Source: CALROG01 sp943369755 (GTDB taxonomy: Bacteria; Pseudomonadota; Gammaproteobacteria; Burkholderiales; Burkholderiaceae_C). From it: DNA of 64,000 nt. The translations under genes and the position numbers were made by a program. The DNA is taken from contig CALROG020000008.1 of the NCBI GenBank assembly GCA_943369755.1, positions 50,520 through 114,519 on the forward strand, read 5' to 3'. Within the stretch, counting starts at the first letter, position 1. The number at the start of each line of letters is the position of its first letter. This document shows positions 1 through 8,011 of this stretch, in pieces. Below the pieces are notes generated by a model. The model searched no databases. It had not been told where the DNA came from and saw only the letters and a program-made list of their open reading frames with translations.

Positions 1-1074
1 GAATACACCGCCAAGGGCAATCTGGTGGCGGTCATTACCAACGGCACGGCAGTGCTGGGCCTGGGCAACATCGGCGCGGTGGCCGGCAAGCCGGTGATGG
101 AGGGCAAGTCGGTTTTGTTCAAGCGCTTTGCCGGGATTGATGCGTTTGACATCGAGATCGACGAGACCGACCCGAAGAAGCTCATTGAGATCATCGCCAG
201 CCTGCACCCCACATTTGGCGGCATCAACCTGGAAGACATCAAGGCACCCGAGTGTTTTGAGATTGAGCGCGCCCTGCGCGCACGCCTGCCCATTCCCGTG
301 TTTCACGACGACCAGCACGGCACGGCAATCGTGGTGGCGGCTGGCCTGATGAACGCGTTGCACCTGCAAGGCAAGAACCTGGAAGACGTGAAGCTGGTGT
401 GCAACGGTGCGGGTGCTGCGGCCATCGCTTGCCTGGAGCTTCTGGTCAGCCTGGGGCTGAACAAAACCAATGCGCTGGTGTGCGACTCCAAAGGCGTCAT
501 TTACAGCGGCCGCGCCGCCAAGGGGGACGATGGCGAAAAGGCCGCCTGGGCCCGCGACACTGCGGCCCGCACGCTGGCCGATGCATTGGTGGGCGCAGAC
601 GTGGTGCTGGGCCTGTCGGGGCCCGGTGCGGTGAGCCAGGCCATGGTCAAAAGCATGGCAGCGCGGCCGGTGGTGTTTGGCCTGGCCAACCCCGAGCCGG
701 AGATCCGCCCCGAACTGGTCATGGCGGTGGCACCCGACGCCATTACCGCCACCGGGCGGTCTGACTACCCCAACCAGGTCAACAACGCGCTGTGCTTCCC
801 CTACCTGTTTCGCGCCGCGCTGGACGTGGGCGCGCCGCAGATCAATGAAGCCATGAAAAAGGCGGCCGTGCTGGCGCTGGCCGAGCTGGCCCGCAGTGAC
901 ACCGCCTTTGGCCGCAACAAACTGCTGCCCACGCTGTTGGACCCGCGCCTGCTGGAAGCGGTGTCCCTGCGCGTGGCGCAGGCGGGCGCCGACAGCGGGT
1001 TTGCCAGGCGCGGCTTTGAGGCGGGGGCTTATCGGGAGCGGCTGGCGCGGCTGGCGAAGCGGTTGCTTGCCTGA
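1..1074 (+). CDS. Malic enzyme (oxaloacetate-decarboxylating malate dehydrogenase), 5'-truncated by the window edge
   Basis: Converts malate to pyruvate and CO2 with reduction of NAD(P)+, feeding gluconeogenic or anaplerotic flux in the cytoplasm. The window opens inside the gene; 357 codons remain, read in frame from base 1 to the TGA at 1072-1074. Visible family motifs are PVFHDDQHGTA (malic-enzyme core), the dinucleotide-binding VCNGAGAAAIA and GRSDYPNQVNN. The protein stops soon after the NAD-binding domain, so it lacks the phosphotransacetylase-like C-terminal domain of MaeB hybrids and is the short single-domain type. Cofactor preference cannot be told from the sequence. The next gene lies on the other strand and converges on it. 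Confidence 0.93.
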   Translation, partial: EYTAKGNLVAVITNGTAVLGLGNIGAVAGKPVMEGKSVLFKRFAGIDAFDIEIDETDPKKLIEIIASLHPTFGGINLEDIKAPECFEIERALRARLPIPVFHDDQHGTAIVVAAGLMNALHLQGKNLEDVKLVCNGAGAAAIACLELLVSLGLNKTNALVCDSKGVIYSGRAAKGDDGEKAAWARDTAARTLADALVGADVVLGLSGPGAVSQAMVKSMAARPVVFGLANPEPEIRPELVMAVAPDAITATGRSDYPNQVNNALCFPYLFRAALDVGAPQINEAMKKAAVLALAELARSDTAFGRNKLLPTLLDPRLLEAVSLRVAQAGADSGFARRGFEAGAYRERLARLAKRLLA

Positions 1075-1125
1075 AGCCTTGTGAAGCCCACGGCCAGCCG
1101 CAGGCCAGTTTGCGAGCGTCAGAGC

Positions 1126-1755
1126 CTACAGCGGCGGCCGAACCAGCTCGCACCACGTGGCGACTGAGGGGCGCGACCACTGGTGATGGGCATAGTGAAC
1201 GAGCACTTCGGGCATATCGTCCCCGTGCATGACCAGCCGGTTGAGCATGACGGCCAAGTCCACATCGGCGATGGACCAGGCACCAAACAGATTGTCTGAT
1301 CCATCCCCTAACGCGGCTTGTGCAGCAGAAACCAGTTTGTCGCGCGCGCGGCGGCCAACAGCAGAGAGCTCAGGCTTGCGCGCGCCGTAGAACAGTACCT
1401 CGGTCGGGCGTTCCTGGCGCAGCGGCAGAAGATCGCTACGCAGCCAGGCCTGCCATTGCCGCGCCAGTGCCTTGCGCTTTGGCTCAACGGGGTACAAGGG
1501 AGTTCCTCGCCAGGTGTCGTCGATGTACTCTGTGATTGCCGACGACTCGGCCAGTCGGAAGTCACCATGCGCCAGCGCTGGAATGCGTTGCGTCAGCGAC
1601 ATCGGCGCGTGCGCCGGCACCAGGTGTTGCCCCACCGACAAGTCCAGCGCGGTCATTTCAAAAGGGATGCCTTTTTCATGCAGGGCGACAAATGCCGACA
1701 TCGCCCATGGGCTTGCGTACTGGGCGTCGACATACAAATGAACCGGGTTTTGCAT
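1126..1755 (-). CDS. yfcF: Glutathione S-transferase, YfcF type
   Basis: A 209-residue cytoplasmic glutathione S-transferase. The N-terminal thioredoxin-like half carries the SPWAMSAFVALHEKGIPF segment and the glutathione-contacting ESSAI motif; the C-terminal helical half has QAWLRSDLLPLRQERPT and NLFGAWSIADVDLAVMLNRL. These stretches match my memory of E. coli YfcF closely along the whole length, which is why I use the symbol. In E. coli YfcF is linked to peroxide resistance; the substrate here is unknown. It converges with the malic enzyme gene. A copy of the dispersed 60-bp repeat lies just upstream of its ATG. Confidence 0.9.
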   Translation of the reverse strand: MQNPVHLYVDAQYASPWAMSAFVALHEKGIPFEMTALDLSVGQHLVPAHAPMSLTQRIPALAHGDFRLAESSAITEYIDDTWRGTPLYPVEPKRKALARQWQAWLRSDLLPLRQERPTEVLFYGARKPELSAVGRRARDKLVSAAQAALGDGSDNLFGAWSIADVDLAVMLNRLVMHGDDMPEVLVHYAHHQWSRPSVATWCELVRPPL

Positions 1756-1770
1756 ATCAATTTCGTTTGA

Positions 1771-1823
1771 ATCAGGCTGTAGCCCGCATACAGATTGGTC
1801 TACCCACTATCAATCTTGTAGCA
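1771..1823 (+). repeat. Dispersed 60-bp repeat, copy 1
   Basis: Shows GGCTGTAGCCCGC at its left and CACTATCAATCTTGTAGCAC at its right. It fills the gap before yfcF, and its right end overlaps the last codons and stop (TCA at 1810-1812 on this strand) of the FAD-linked oxidase, giving that protein its final residues VLQD. Confidence 0.8.
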
Positions 1824-3267
1824 CCCGCCCCGGGTTCATGATGTTCTGCGGGTCCAGCGCCTGCTTGATGACGCGCATCATTTGCAGGGCCACGGGCGAC
1901 TTGTAGCCGGGCAGCTTGTCGGCCTTGAGCTGGCCCACGCCGTGCTCGGCAGAGATCGAACCGTCGAACTGCTTGACCGAGTCGTAAACCAAAGTGTTGA
2001 GTTTGTCTTCCCAGTCGCGCAAAAAACCTTGGGTGTTGTTGGCGTACGGCCCGGTGGCGGGGGCCTGCACGTTGTAGTGCAGGTTGCCGTCGCCCAGATG
2101 GCCAAAGTTCACCAGCCGCACGCCCGGCACTGCCCGCTGCAGCAGCGCGTCGGTCACTTCACAGAACTTCGGGATGCTGGACACCGGGATGGAAATGTCG
2201 TGCTTGATGTTCAGGCCTTCTTCCACCTGCGCCAGCGTAATGCTCTCGCGGATATGCCACAACGCGTGGGCCTGTGCCAGGTTTTCGGCGATCACCGCGT
2301 CGCTCACACAGGCGTTGTCCATGGCGGCTTCCAGCAATGACTCGAAGCGGCCACGGGCGTGTTCTTCGCTCTCGCTGTCTGAGGTTTCCAGCAGCACGCA
2401 ATAGGGCGTGTCCTGATACAGCGGCACGCGCATCTGCGGGTAGTGCTTGTTCACCAGGCTCAGCGCAAACTGGCCCATCACCTCAAAGCCAGTGAGCGCT
2501 GCACCCAGGTGTTGGTGAGCCATGCCCAGCAGGGTTACCGCGTGCGCCATGGACGGCACGGCGGCCCAGGCGGTGAGCTGCGCCGCCGGGCGCGGGTAGA
2601 GCTTGAGCGTGGCGGCGGTGATGATGCCCAGCGTGCCTTCAGCGCCGATGAACAGGTCGCGCAGGTCGTAGCCGGTGTTGTCCTTGCGCAGGCCGCTCAG
2701 GCCGCTCCATACCTCCCCCTGCGCGGTGACGACCTCCAGCCCCAGGCACAGCTCGCGCGCGTTGCCGTAGCGCAGCACCTGGGTGCCGCCGGCATTGGTG
2801 CCCAGGTTACCGCCGATGGTGCAACTGCCTTCCGCGCCCAGACTCAGCGGGAACAAAAACCCTGCGTCATCAGCGGCCTGCTGCACACTTTGCAGCACGC
2901 AGCCGGCCTCCACCGTCAGGGTGAGGTTGGCCGGGTCAATAGCGCGCACCCGGTTCATGCGCTGTAGCGACAGCAGCACCTGGGTGCCTGAAGCGTCTGG
3001 CACGCCGCCCACCACCAGGCCGGTGTTGCCGCCTTGCGGCACGATGCTGACCGCCTGGCCGCGTGCGCGGGCTGCGGCCACCGCGTTGACCACGGCGGCC
3101 ACCTCGGCCGTGCTGCCAGGGCGCACAACAGCCAGTGCCTTGCCGCGCACGCGTTTGCGCCAGTCTTGCTCCCAGGGGCTCAGGTCGGTGGCCGGGTCGT
3201 CGTGCGTGAGCACCTGCGCGGTGCCCACGACGCCGCGCAATTGCTCAAGCAGTGTCATGGGGTGCAT
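1810..3267 (-). CDS. FAD-binding oxidoreductase of the D-lactate / D-2-hydroxyglutarate dehydrogenase (GlcD-like) family
   Basis: A 485-residue flavoprotein oxidising a D-2-hydroxyacid to its 2-oxoacid. The N-terminal FAD-binding (PCMH) domain shows VRPGSTAEVAAVV, PQGGNTGLVVGGVP and GNLGTNAGGTQVLRYGN; the C-terminal domain carries the family's metal/active-site strings FGHLGDGNLHYN and SAEHGVGQLK. The exact substrate (lactate, 2-hydroxyglutarate or glycolate) cannot be fixed. The start could equally be the ATG three codons later (3258). Its 5' end overlaps the 3' end of the DUF2069 gene by 23 bp, so the two are probably co-transcribed. The C-terminus and stop come from repeat copy 1. Confidence 0.88.
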   Translation of the reverse strand: MHPMTLLEQLRGVVGTAQVLTHDDPATDLSPWEQDWRKRVRGKALAVVRPGSTAEVAAVVNAVAAARARGQAVSIVPQGGNTGLVVGGVPDASGTQVLLSLQRMNRVRAIDPANLTLTVEAGCVLQSVQQAADDAGFLFPLSLGAEGSCTIGGNLGTNAGGTQVLRYGNARELCLGLEVVTAQGEVWSGLSGLRKDNTGYDLRDLFIGAEGTLGIITAATLKLYPRPAAQLTAWAAVPSMAHAVTLLGMAHQHLGAALTGFEVMGQFALSLVNKHYPQMRVPLYQDTPYCVLLETSDSESEEHARGRFESLLEAAMDNACVSDAVIAENLAQAHALWHIRESITLAQVEEGLNIKHDISIPVSSIPKFCEVTDALLQRAVPGVRLVNFGHLGDGNLHYNVQAPATGPYANNTQGFLRDWEDKLNTLVYDSVKQFDGSISAEHGVGQLKADKLPGYKSPVALQMMRVIKQALDPQNIMNPGRVLQD

Positions 3268-3631
3268 TCTTCAAGCGCAGGCGCACATGCAGGGCGCAGG
3301 CGGCAAACAGCGTGAGGCATAGAACCACCTCCAGCATGGCCAGGTAAGAACTGGGCGCGCGGTCGCTGTAGGCGCGCACCACGCCCTCGGTGAAGTACAG
3401 CCACACCAGCAGACTGACCCAGCGGTAGGTGTACATCCGGTTCTTCAAAAGCCCGGCCAGCGGCAGGCACAGCGGCAGCACCTTGAGCGCCAGCCACGAG
3501 CCGCCGGGGCGCACCGGGGCCAGCCACAGCTCCCACAGCAGGCCCAGCACAATCAGGCCAAGCAGGCTGCCCACAGCCAGGCGGCGGGTCAGGGTGACGT
3601 GTTGGTTATCAGAGGAGAGGAGGGCAGACAT
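3245..3631 (-). CDS. DUF2069 family small membrane protein
   Basis: A 128-residue hydrophobic protein with about four predicted membrane segments: near residues 14-32 (LAVGSLLGLIVLGLLWELWL), 43-60, 68-80 and 95-113. The length and the pattern WELWLAPVRPGGSW..LKVLPLCLPLAGLLK..YTYRW agree with the DUF2069 family of proteobacteria, for which I know no function. I chose the ATG at 3631 because the reading frame upstream runs antisense through the start of yihY and has no family similarity. It is divergent from yihY with only about 20 bp between starts, so the two promoters must overlap the opposite coding regions. Confidence 0.82.
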   Translation of the reverse strand: MSALLSSDNQHVTLTRRLAVGSLLGLIVLGLLWELWLAPVRPGGSWLALKVLPLCLPLAGLLKNRMYTYRWVSLLVWLYFTEGVVRAYSDRAPSSYLAMLEVVLCLTLFAACALHVRLRLKNAPHDTA

Positions 3632-3652
3632 TTGGCTGGCATGATAGCGGCC

Positions 3653-4846
3653 ATGACGCTTGACGCCTTGCTGGGTACCCTGAAAACCTTTCCCTGGCGC
3701 GCCACGGGCCGCACGCTGGCCGAGCGCTTTCGTGAAGACCGGCTGGGCAACACGGCAAGCAGCCTGACCTTCACCACCATCATCGCGCTGGTGCCGCTGT
3801 TCACCGTGATCCTGGCGATCTTTACCGCGTTCCCGATGTTCAGCAAGCTTCAGGGCAGCTTGCAGCAATGGCTGGCGTCCAGCCTTATTCCCGATCCGAT
3901 TGCCAAGCAGGTCATGGGCTACCTGACGCAGTTCGCCAGCAAGGCCAGCCGCCTGGGGTTGCTGGGTGTGGGCTTTCTGATGCTCACCGCCATTTCCCTG
4001 ATCTTGACGATTGACCGCACCCTCAACGCCATCTGGCGGGTGCGCCGGGCCCGACCGCTGGCGCAGCGGGTGCTGATCTACTGGGCCGTGCTGACGCTGG
4101 GGCCGCTGTTGCTGGCCGCCAGCATTGCCATGACTTCATACGCGGTGTCGGCCTCACGCGGGCTGGTGGGGGCCATGCCCGGCACGCTGGGCTTGTTGCT
4201 GGACGCGGTGGAGTTTGCGCTGATGTCCCTGGGCGTGGCGGCGCTGTACCGCTACGTTCCCAACACCGATGTGAAGTGGCAGCACGCCCTGGCGGGCGGT
4301 GTTTTTGTGGCGGTTGGGCTGGAGCTGGCCAAGTCGGGCCTGGCGGTTTATCTCAAGGCGGTGCCGAGCTTCTCGGCCATCTACGGCGCGTTTGCGTCGG
4401 TGCCGATTTTGCTGTTGTGGATCTATGTGGTGTGGCTGGTAGTTCTGTTCGGTGCGGTGGTGACGGCTTACCTGCCCAGCTTGCTGGGGGCGGTGGCGCG
4501 CCGAGGTGGCCGGCCCGGCTGGCAGTTTCAGTTGGCGCTGGACCTGCTGGCGGCACTGGAGGCCGCACGCAGCGCCGGCACCCAGGGCTTGAAGCCGATG
4601 CAGTTGGCGCGCAGCCTGCACACCGACCCGCTGGAGCTGGAGGCCGTGACCGCCTCGCTGCAGGGGCTGGACTGGGTCGGGCGGCTGGACGACGGCCGGC
4701 TGGTGCTGCTGGTCAACCCCGACGAAGCCCGGCTGAGCGTGTTGGGCCAGCGGCTCTTGCTGGCACCCGACGCAGGCACCCAATTTATATGGGAAAAAGG
4801 CCTGCAGCCCGCAACAAAGCTTCGCGAGGCGCTACAAAAATTGTAG
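3653..4846 (+). CDS. YihY/virulence factor BrkB family inner-membrane protein with C-terminal winged-helix-like domain
   Basis: A 397-residue protein. The YihY core has six membrane segments; typical strings are TASSLTFTTIIALVPLFTV, ILTIDRTLNAIWRVRRARPL, YRYVPNTDVKWQHALAGG and SFSAIYGAFASVPILLLWIY. The tail after about residue 290 looks like the winged-helix extension common in betaproteobacterial members. The family was once called ribonuclease BN, which is now known to be wrong. An in-frame ATG at 3641 is an alternative start; an AGGAGAGGAGG stretch lies upstream of both. The last 18 or so residues and the TAG stop are encoded by repeat copy 2. Confidence 0.88.
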   Translation: MTLDALLGTLKTFPWRATGRTLAERFREDRLGNTASSLTFTTIIALVPLFTVILAIFTAFPMFSKLQGSLQQWLASSLIPDPIAKQVMGYLTQFASKASRLGLLGVGFLMLTAISLILTIDRTLNAIWRVRRARPLAQRVLIYWAVLTLGPLLLAASIAMTSYAVSASRGLVGAMPGTLGLLLDAVEFALMSLGVAALYRYVPNTDVKWQHALAGGVFVAVGLELAKSGLAVYLKAVPSFSAIYGAFASVPILLLWIYVVWLVVLFGAVVTAYLPSLLGAVARRGGRPGWQFQLALDLLAALEAARSAGTQGLKPMQLARSLHTDPLELEAVTASLQGLDWVGRLDDGRLVLLVNPDEARLSVLGQRLLLAPDAGTQFIWEKGLQPATKLREALQKL

Positions 4847-4853
4847 CAACTCA
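4793..4853 (+). repeat. Dispersed 60-bp repeat, copy 2, forming the 3' end of yihY
   Basis: Reads GGCCTGCAGCCCGC on the left and GGCGCTACAAAAATTGTAGC on the right, followed by AACTCAG, an extension shared with the copy in the P450 gene. The TAG inside TTGTAGC is the stop codon of the YihY protein. Confidence 0.72.
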
Positions 4854-4880
4854 GAAAGCGATCTTGCCGGCCCGGCCGAC

Positions 4881-5864
4881 TCAGTCGGCCTTGATGCCCG
4901 CCCGGGTGATGACGGCCTTCCAGCGGGTGCGTTCGGTGGCAATGAACCTTGCAAACTCCGCTGCGGTACTGCCCACGGGAATGGCTGCGTCCAGGCCCAG
5001 GCGTTCCACCGTGGCCGGTGCCCTGATGGCGGCAGCGCAGCCCGCGGCCAGCTTTTCCACCGCTGCGGCTGGCACTGAAGAGGGTGCGTGCATGCCGTAC
5101 CACTGCGTCATCTCGAAGTTGGGGTAGCCCTGCTCGGCCACGGTAGGCACGTCGGGCAACTGCGGGATGCGCTGCAGTGTGCCGGTGGCAATGCAGCGCA
5201 GCTTGCCGGTTTTGATGAACTGCAGCACGGCGGCGGCACCCACCGACGCCGCGTCCAGCCGGCCCCCCAGCAGGTCGGTCAACTGCGGGCCGGTGCCGCG
5301 GTAGGGCACGTGGGTGATGAAGGTCTCGCTCGCGGCCTTCAGGTATTCCATGGCCAGATGGCCAGCGCTGCCGTTGCCGGCGCTGCCGTAGTTCAGGCGC
5401 CCGGGGCTCTTTTTAGCCAGCGCAATGAACTCGCGCAGGTTCTTGACCGGCAGGTCGGGGTGCACCAGGTACAGGCTTGGCACCTTGGCCAGCAAAGACA
5501 CGGGGCGAAAGTCCTTGTCTGCGTCGTACTGAAGGCGGCTGTAGATGAACGGGTTGACCGCCATCGTGCCGATGTGGCTGAGCACCACCGTGTGCTGGTC
5601 GTCGGCGCGCGCCACCTCGGACATGGCGATGTTGCCCGATGCACCAGGCTTGTTGTCCACAAACACGTTCTGGCCCAGCAGCTTGGTCAGCTCGCTCGCC
5701 GTGGCGCGGGCAATGATCTCGGAGCTGCCGCCGGGCGCAAACGGCACCACGAAGCGCACAGGCCGGCTCGGCCAGGCCTGGGCGCGCAGGGCCGGGGCGA
5801 AGGTGGCGGCGGCGCCGCCGGCGGCGGCCAGCAGCAGGCTGCGGCGGGGCAGGTTGAATGTCAT
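4881..5864 (-). CDS. Bug/TctC family periplasmic substrate-binding protein
   Basis: A 327-residue secreted binding protein of the tripartite tricarboxylate transporter class. It begins with a twin-arginine-like signal (PRRSLLLAAAGGAAATFAPALRAQA, cleavage near residue 30), then the Bug signature WPSRPVRFVVPFAPGGSSEI, GQNVFVDNKPGASGNIA and YGSAGNGSAGHLAMEYL. Such proteins bind small carboxylates. I chose the ATG at 5864; an upstream in-frame start would add 11 unsupported residues. It is divergent from tctD, with 106 bp between them, so TctD is a plausible regulator. No TctAB permease genes are in the window. Confidence 0.9.
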   Translation of the reverse strand: MTFNLPRRSLLLAAAGGAAATFAPALRAQAWPSRPVRFVVPFAPGGSSEIIARATASELTKLLGQNVFVDNKPGASGNIAMSEVARADDQHTVVLSHIGTMAVNPFIYSRLQYDADKDFRPVSLLAKVPSLYLVHPDLPVKNLREFIALAKKSPGRLNYGSAGNGSAGHLAMEYLKAASETFITHVPYRGTGPQLTDLLGGRLDAASVGAAAVLQFIKTGKLRCIATGTLQRIPQLPDVPTVAEQGYPNFEMTQWYGMHAPSSVPAAAVEKLAAGCAAAIRAPATVERLGLDAAIPVGSTAAEFARFIATERTRWKAVITRAGIKAD

Positions 5865-5877
5865 GGGCTTGTCTCTT

Positions 5878-5938
5878 TCAGTAGTTGATGCGAACAAGCA
5901 CCATGCTGCCAGCGCCGACCTATCAGTTGCCTTTCAGT
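5878..5938. promoter_or_regulatory. Candidate TctD operator: direct TCAGT repeats
   Basis: The divergent gap between the Bug gene and tctD holds TCAGT at 5878-5882, 5923-5927 and 5934-5938. The last two are exactly one 11-bp turn apart, and the first is about four turns away. OmpR/PhoB-class regulators bind direct repeats spaced 11 bp, so this is a reasonable site, but it is only a pattern match. Confidence 0.35.
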
Positions 5939-5970
5939 GGCCGGCCACCATGGCGGGCACAATCCGGCCC

Positions 5971-6645
5971 ATGCGCATCCTGCTGGCTGAAGACGAACGC
6001 GACCTGGGCGAATGGCTGGCCCGGGCGCTGGAGCAGGCTGGCTTTCGGGTGGACTGGCTGGACGACGGCCGCCTGGTGGAGCGGGCGCTGGACGGCGGAG
6101 ACTTCGATGCGCTGGTGCTCGACCTGGGCCTGCCCGGGCGAGGCGGGCACGAAGTTCTCAAGCGCATCCGCGTGCGTGACCAGCGCCTGCCGGTGTTGAT
6201 TCTGACCGCACGCGATTCACTGGCCGAACGTGTGAGCACGCTTAACGAAGGCGCGGACGACTTCCTGGCCAAGCCGTTCGCGCTGGCCGAGCTGGAGGCG
6301 CGCCTGATCGCGTTGATCCGCCGCGCTCGCGGCAGCGAGCATCCGCGCCTGGCCTGCGGGCCGCTGCAGTTTGACACGGTGACGCGGCGCTTCACGCTGG
6401 GCGACGAAGTGCTGTCGCTGTCGCCGCGCGAACAGGCGGCGCTGCGCGTGCTGGTGCAAAAGAGCGGCGAGCCGGTGTCGCGCCAGCAACTGATGGACCG
6501 CGTGTTCAGCGATGAGCAGGATGTGCAAAGCAGCGCGGTGGACGTGTTGCTGCACCGCCTGCGGCGCCGCCTGGACGGCAGCGGTGTGCGCATCCACACT
6601 TACAGGGGGCTGGGCTATGTCCTGGAACCGCATCCGCAGGCTTAG
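5971..6645 (+). CDS. tctD: OmpR/PhoB-class response regulator, TctD-like
   Basis: A 224-residue two-component regulator. The receiver domain (about 1-115) has the acidic pair in LLAEDERDLG, the phospho-acceptor Asp51 in LVLDLGLPG and the conserved Lys in LAKPFALAELEAR. The C-terminal winged helix (about 125-220) ends with DVLLHRLRRRLDGSGVRIHTYRGLGYVLE. The ATG at 5971 was chosen because MRILLAEDE is the usual receiver start; longer frames run antisense to the Bug gene. It overlaps the sensor kinase gene. With a kinase of TctE type and Bug genes on both sides, it probably controls carboxylate uptake. Confidence 0.9.
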   Translation: MRILLAEDERDLGEWLARALEQAGFRVDWLDDGRLVERALDGGDFDALVLDLGLPGRGGHEVLKRIRVRDQRLPVLILTARDSLAERVSTLNEGADDFLAKPFALAELEARLIALIRRARGSEHPRLACGPLQFDTVTRRFTLGDEVLSLSPREQAALRVLVQKSGEPVSRQQLMDRVFSDEQDVQSSAVDVLLHRLRRRLDGSGVRIHTYRGLGYVLEPHPQA

Positions 6646-8011
6646 CGCCGGGGCCAGCCTGCGCGCCAAGCTGCTGGCGCTGCTGCTGCCGGCCATGCTG
6701 GGCATCGCCGGCTTGAGCCTGTGGGCCACCCATGCCGACGCCGTGGGCTCGGCCAATGCGGCCTACGACCGGTCTTTGCTGGGCGCCATCAAGGCGCTGG
6801 ACCTGAACGTGTCGACCGCAACGGGCGGGCTGGCGGTCGAGCTGCCCTACCGGTTGTTTGAATTTTTTCAGCTCACGGCGACGGGTGAGGTTTACTTTCG
6901 CGTGGCCACGGCTGACGGTCTGGTGGAAATCGGCCACCCCGACCTGCCGCGCCCGCCACATCCGCCGCGCCTGGGCGAGCCGGTGTTTTACGACGCGCGC
7001 TACTTTGGCGAGTCGGTGCGCGTGGGTGCCTATGTGCGTCCGCTGGACCGCCCTGTGGGCGCGGCGCAGGAGGTAATGATCCAGGTGGCCGAGAGCACCG
7101 CCTCGCGCACGCAGTTCACCAGCCGCTTTGTGCGCCGCGCCGCGTTGCGCGACGCGGCCTTGCTGGCCGTGATGCTGGCCAGCGTGGCGCTGGCACTGTG
7201 GGTGGCGCTGCGGCCGGTATCGCGCCTGGCTCGCCTGACGGCGCAGCGCGCGCCCGATGATTTGCGCCCGCTGGAGGCCGCTGGCCTGCCGCGCGACATT
7301 GCACCGCTGGTAGACGCCGTCAATCAGCAGCTGGCCCGCACCGATGCGCTGATGACCGAGCGGCGCCGCTTCATTGACGACGCATCGCACCAGCTGCGCA
7401 CGCCGCTGGCCACGCTGCGCGCGCAGGTGGACTACGCCTTGCGCGAGCCCGACACCGTGCGCGCCCGCCAGGCGCTGCAAGCCCTGTCTGTGGCGCTGGA
7501 CAACACCGTGCGCGCCACCAACCAGCTACTGGCGCTGGCGCGCAGCGATGCGGCGGCAGTACAGACGGAGGCGTTTGACGCGGCCGAACTGGCGCGCGAA
7601 ACGGCGCTGGCGCTGCTGCCGCAAGCACGGGCCCGCGGCATTGACCTGGGCGTGGACGCAGCGGCCGAAGGCGCACGCACCGGCGGCGACCGCGCGCTGC
7701 TGGCCCAGGCGCTGGCCAACCTGCTGCACAACGCCATTCACCATGGCCGCGCGCAGGGCGTGGTAACGGTGCAGGTGGCGTCTGATGCGCTGGGCTGCAG
7801 CCTGGCCGTGCTGGACGACGGCCCGGGCGTGGACGCAGCACTGTTGCCGCGCCTGAGCCAGCGCTTTGCCAAGGGCCGGGGCAGCAGCGGCAGCGGGCTG
7901 GGGCTGGCGATTGCCCAGTCGGTCATGGCACGCCACGGCGGGCGGCTGCGCGTGCAGCCACGCGACGACGGCCCCGGCCTGAGGGCGGTGTTGTGGTGGC
8001 CGCACCCATGA
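6617..8011 (+). CDS. tctE: Sensor histidine kinase, TctE-like
   Basis: A 464-residue inner-membrane kinase. Membrane segments near residues 17-37 and 175-195 bracket a periplasmic domain of the kind seen in TctE (2CSK N-terminal domain). The phospho-acceptor is His258 in FIDDASHQLRTPLATLR; the ATP-binding domain shows LANLLHNAIHHG (N box), LDDGPGVD (G1) and GSGLGLAIAQSVMARHGG (G2). The ATG at 6617 overlaps the tctD stop by 29 bp and is the first start giving a normal membrane-leading N-terminus. It phosphorylates TctD. Its own 3' end overlaps the next binding-protein gene by the ATGA at 8008-8011. Confidence 0.9.
   Translation: MSWNRIRRLSAGASLRAKLLALLLPAMLGIAGLSLWATHADAVGSANAAYDRSLLGAIKALDLNVSTATGGLAVELPYRLFEFFQLTATGEVYFRVATADGLVEIGHPDLPRPPHPPRLGEPVFYDARYFGESVRVGAYVRPLDRPVGAAQEVMIQVAESTASRTQFTSRFVRRAALRDAALLAVMLASVALALWVALRPVSRLARLTAQRAPDDLRPLEAAGLPRDIAPLVDAVNQQLARTDALMTERRRFIDDASHQLRTPLATLRAQVDYALREPDTVRARQALQALSVALDNTVRATNQLLALARSDAAAVQTEAFDAAELARETALALLPQARARGIDLGVDAAAEGARTGGDRALLAQALANLLHNAIHHGRAQGVVTVQVASDALGCSLAVLDDGPGVDAALLPRLSQRFAKGRGSSGSGLGLAIAQSVMARHGGRLRVQPRDDGPGLRAVLWWPHP

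Noticed and set aside
4874..4890. GGCCGAC-TCA-GTCGGCC hairpin as terminator between yihY and the Bug gene
   Set aside because: The stem is exact but includes the Bug stop codon in its loop and has no U-run on either strand; left as unproven.
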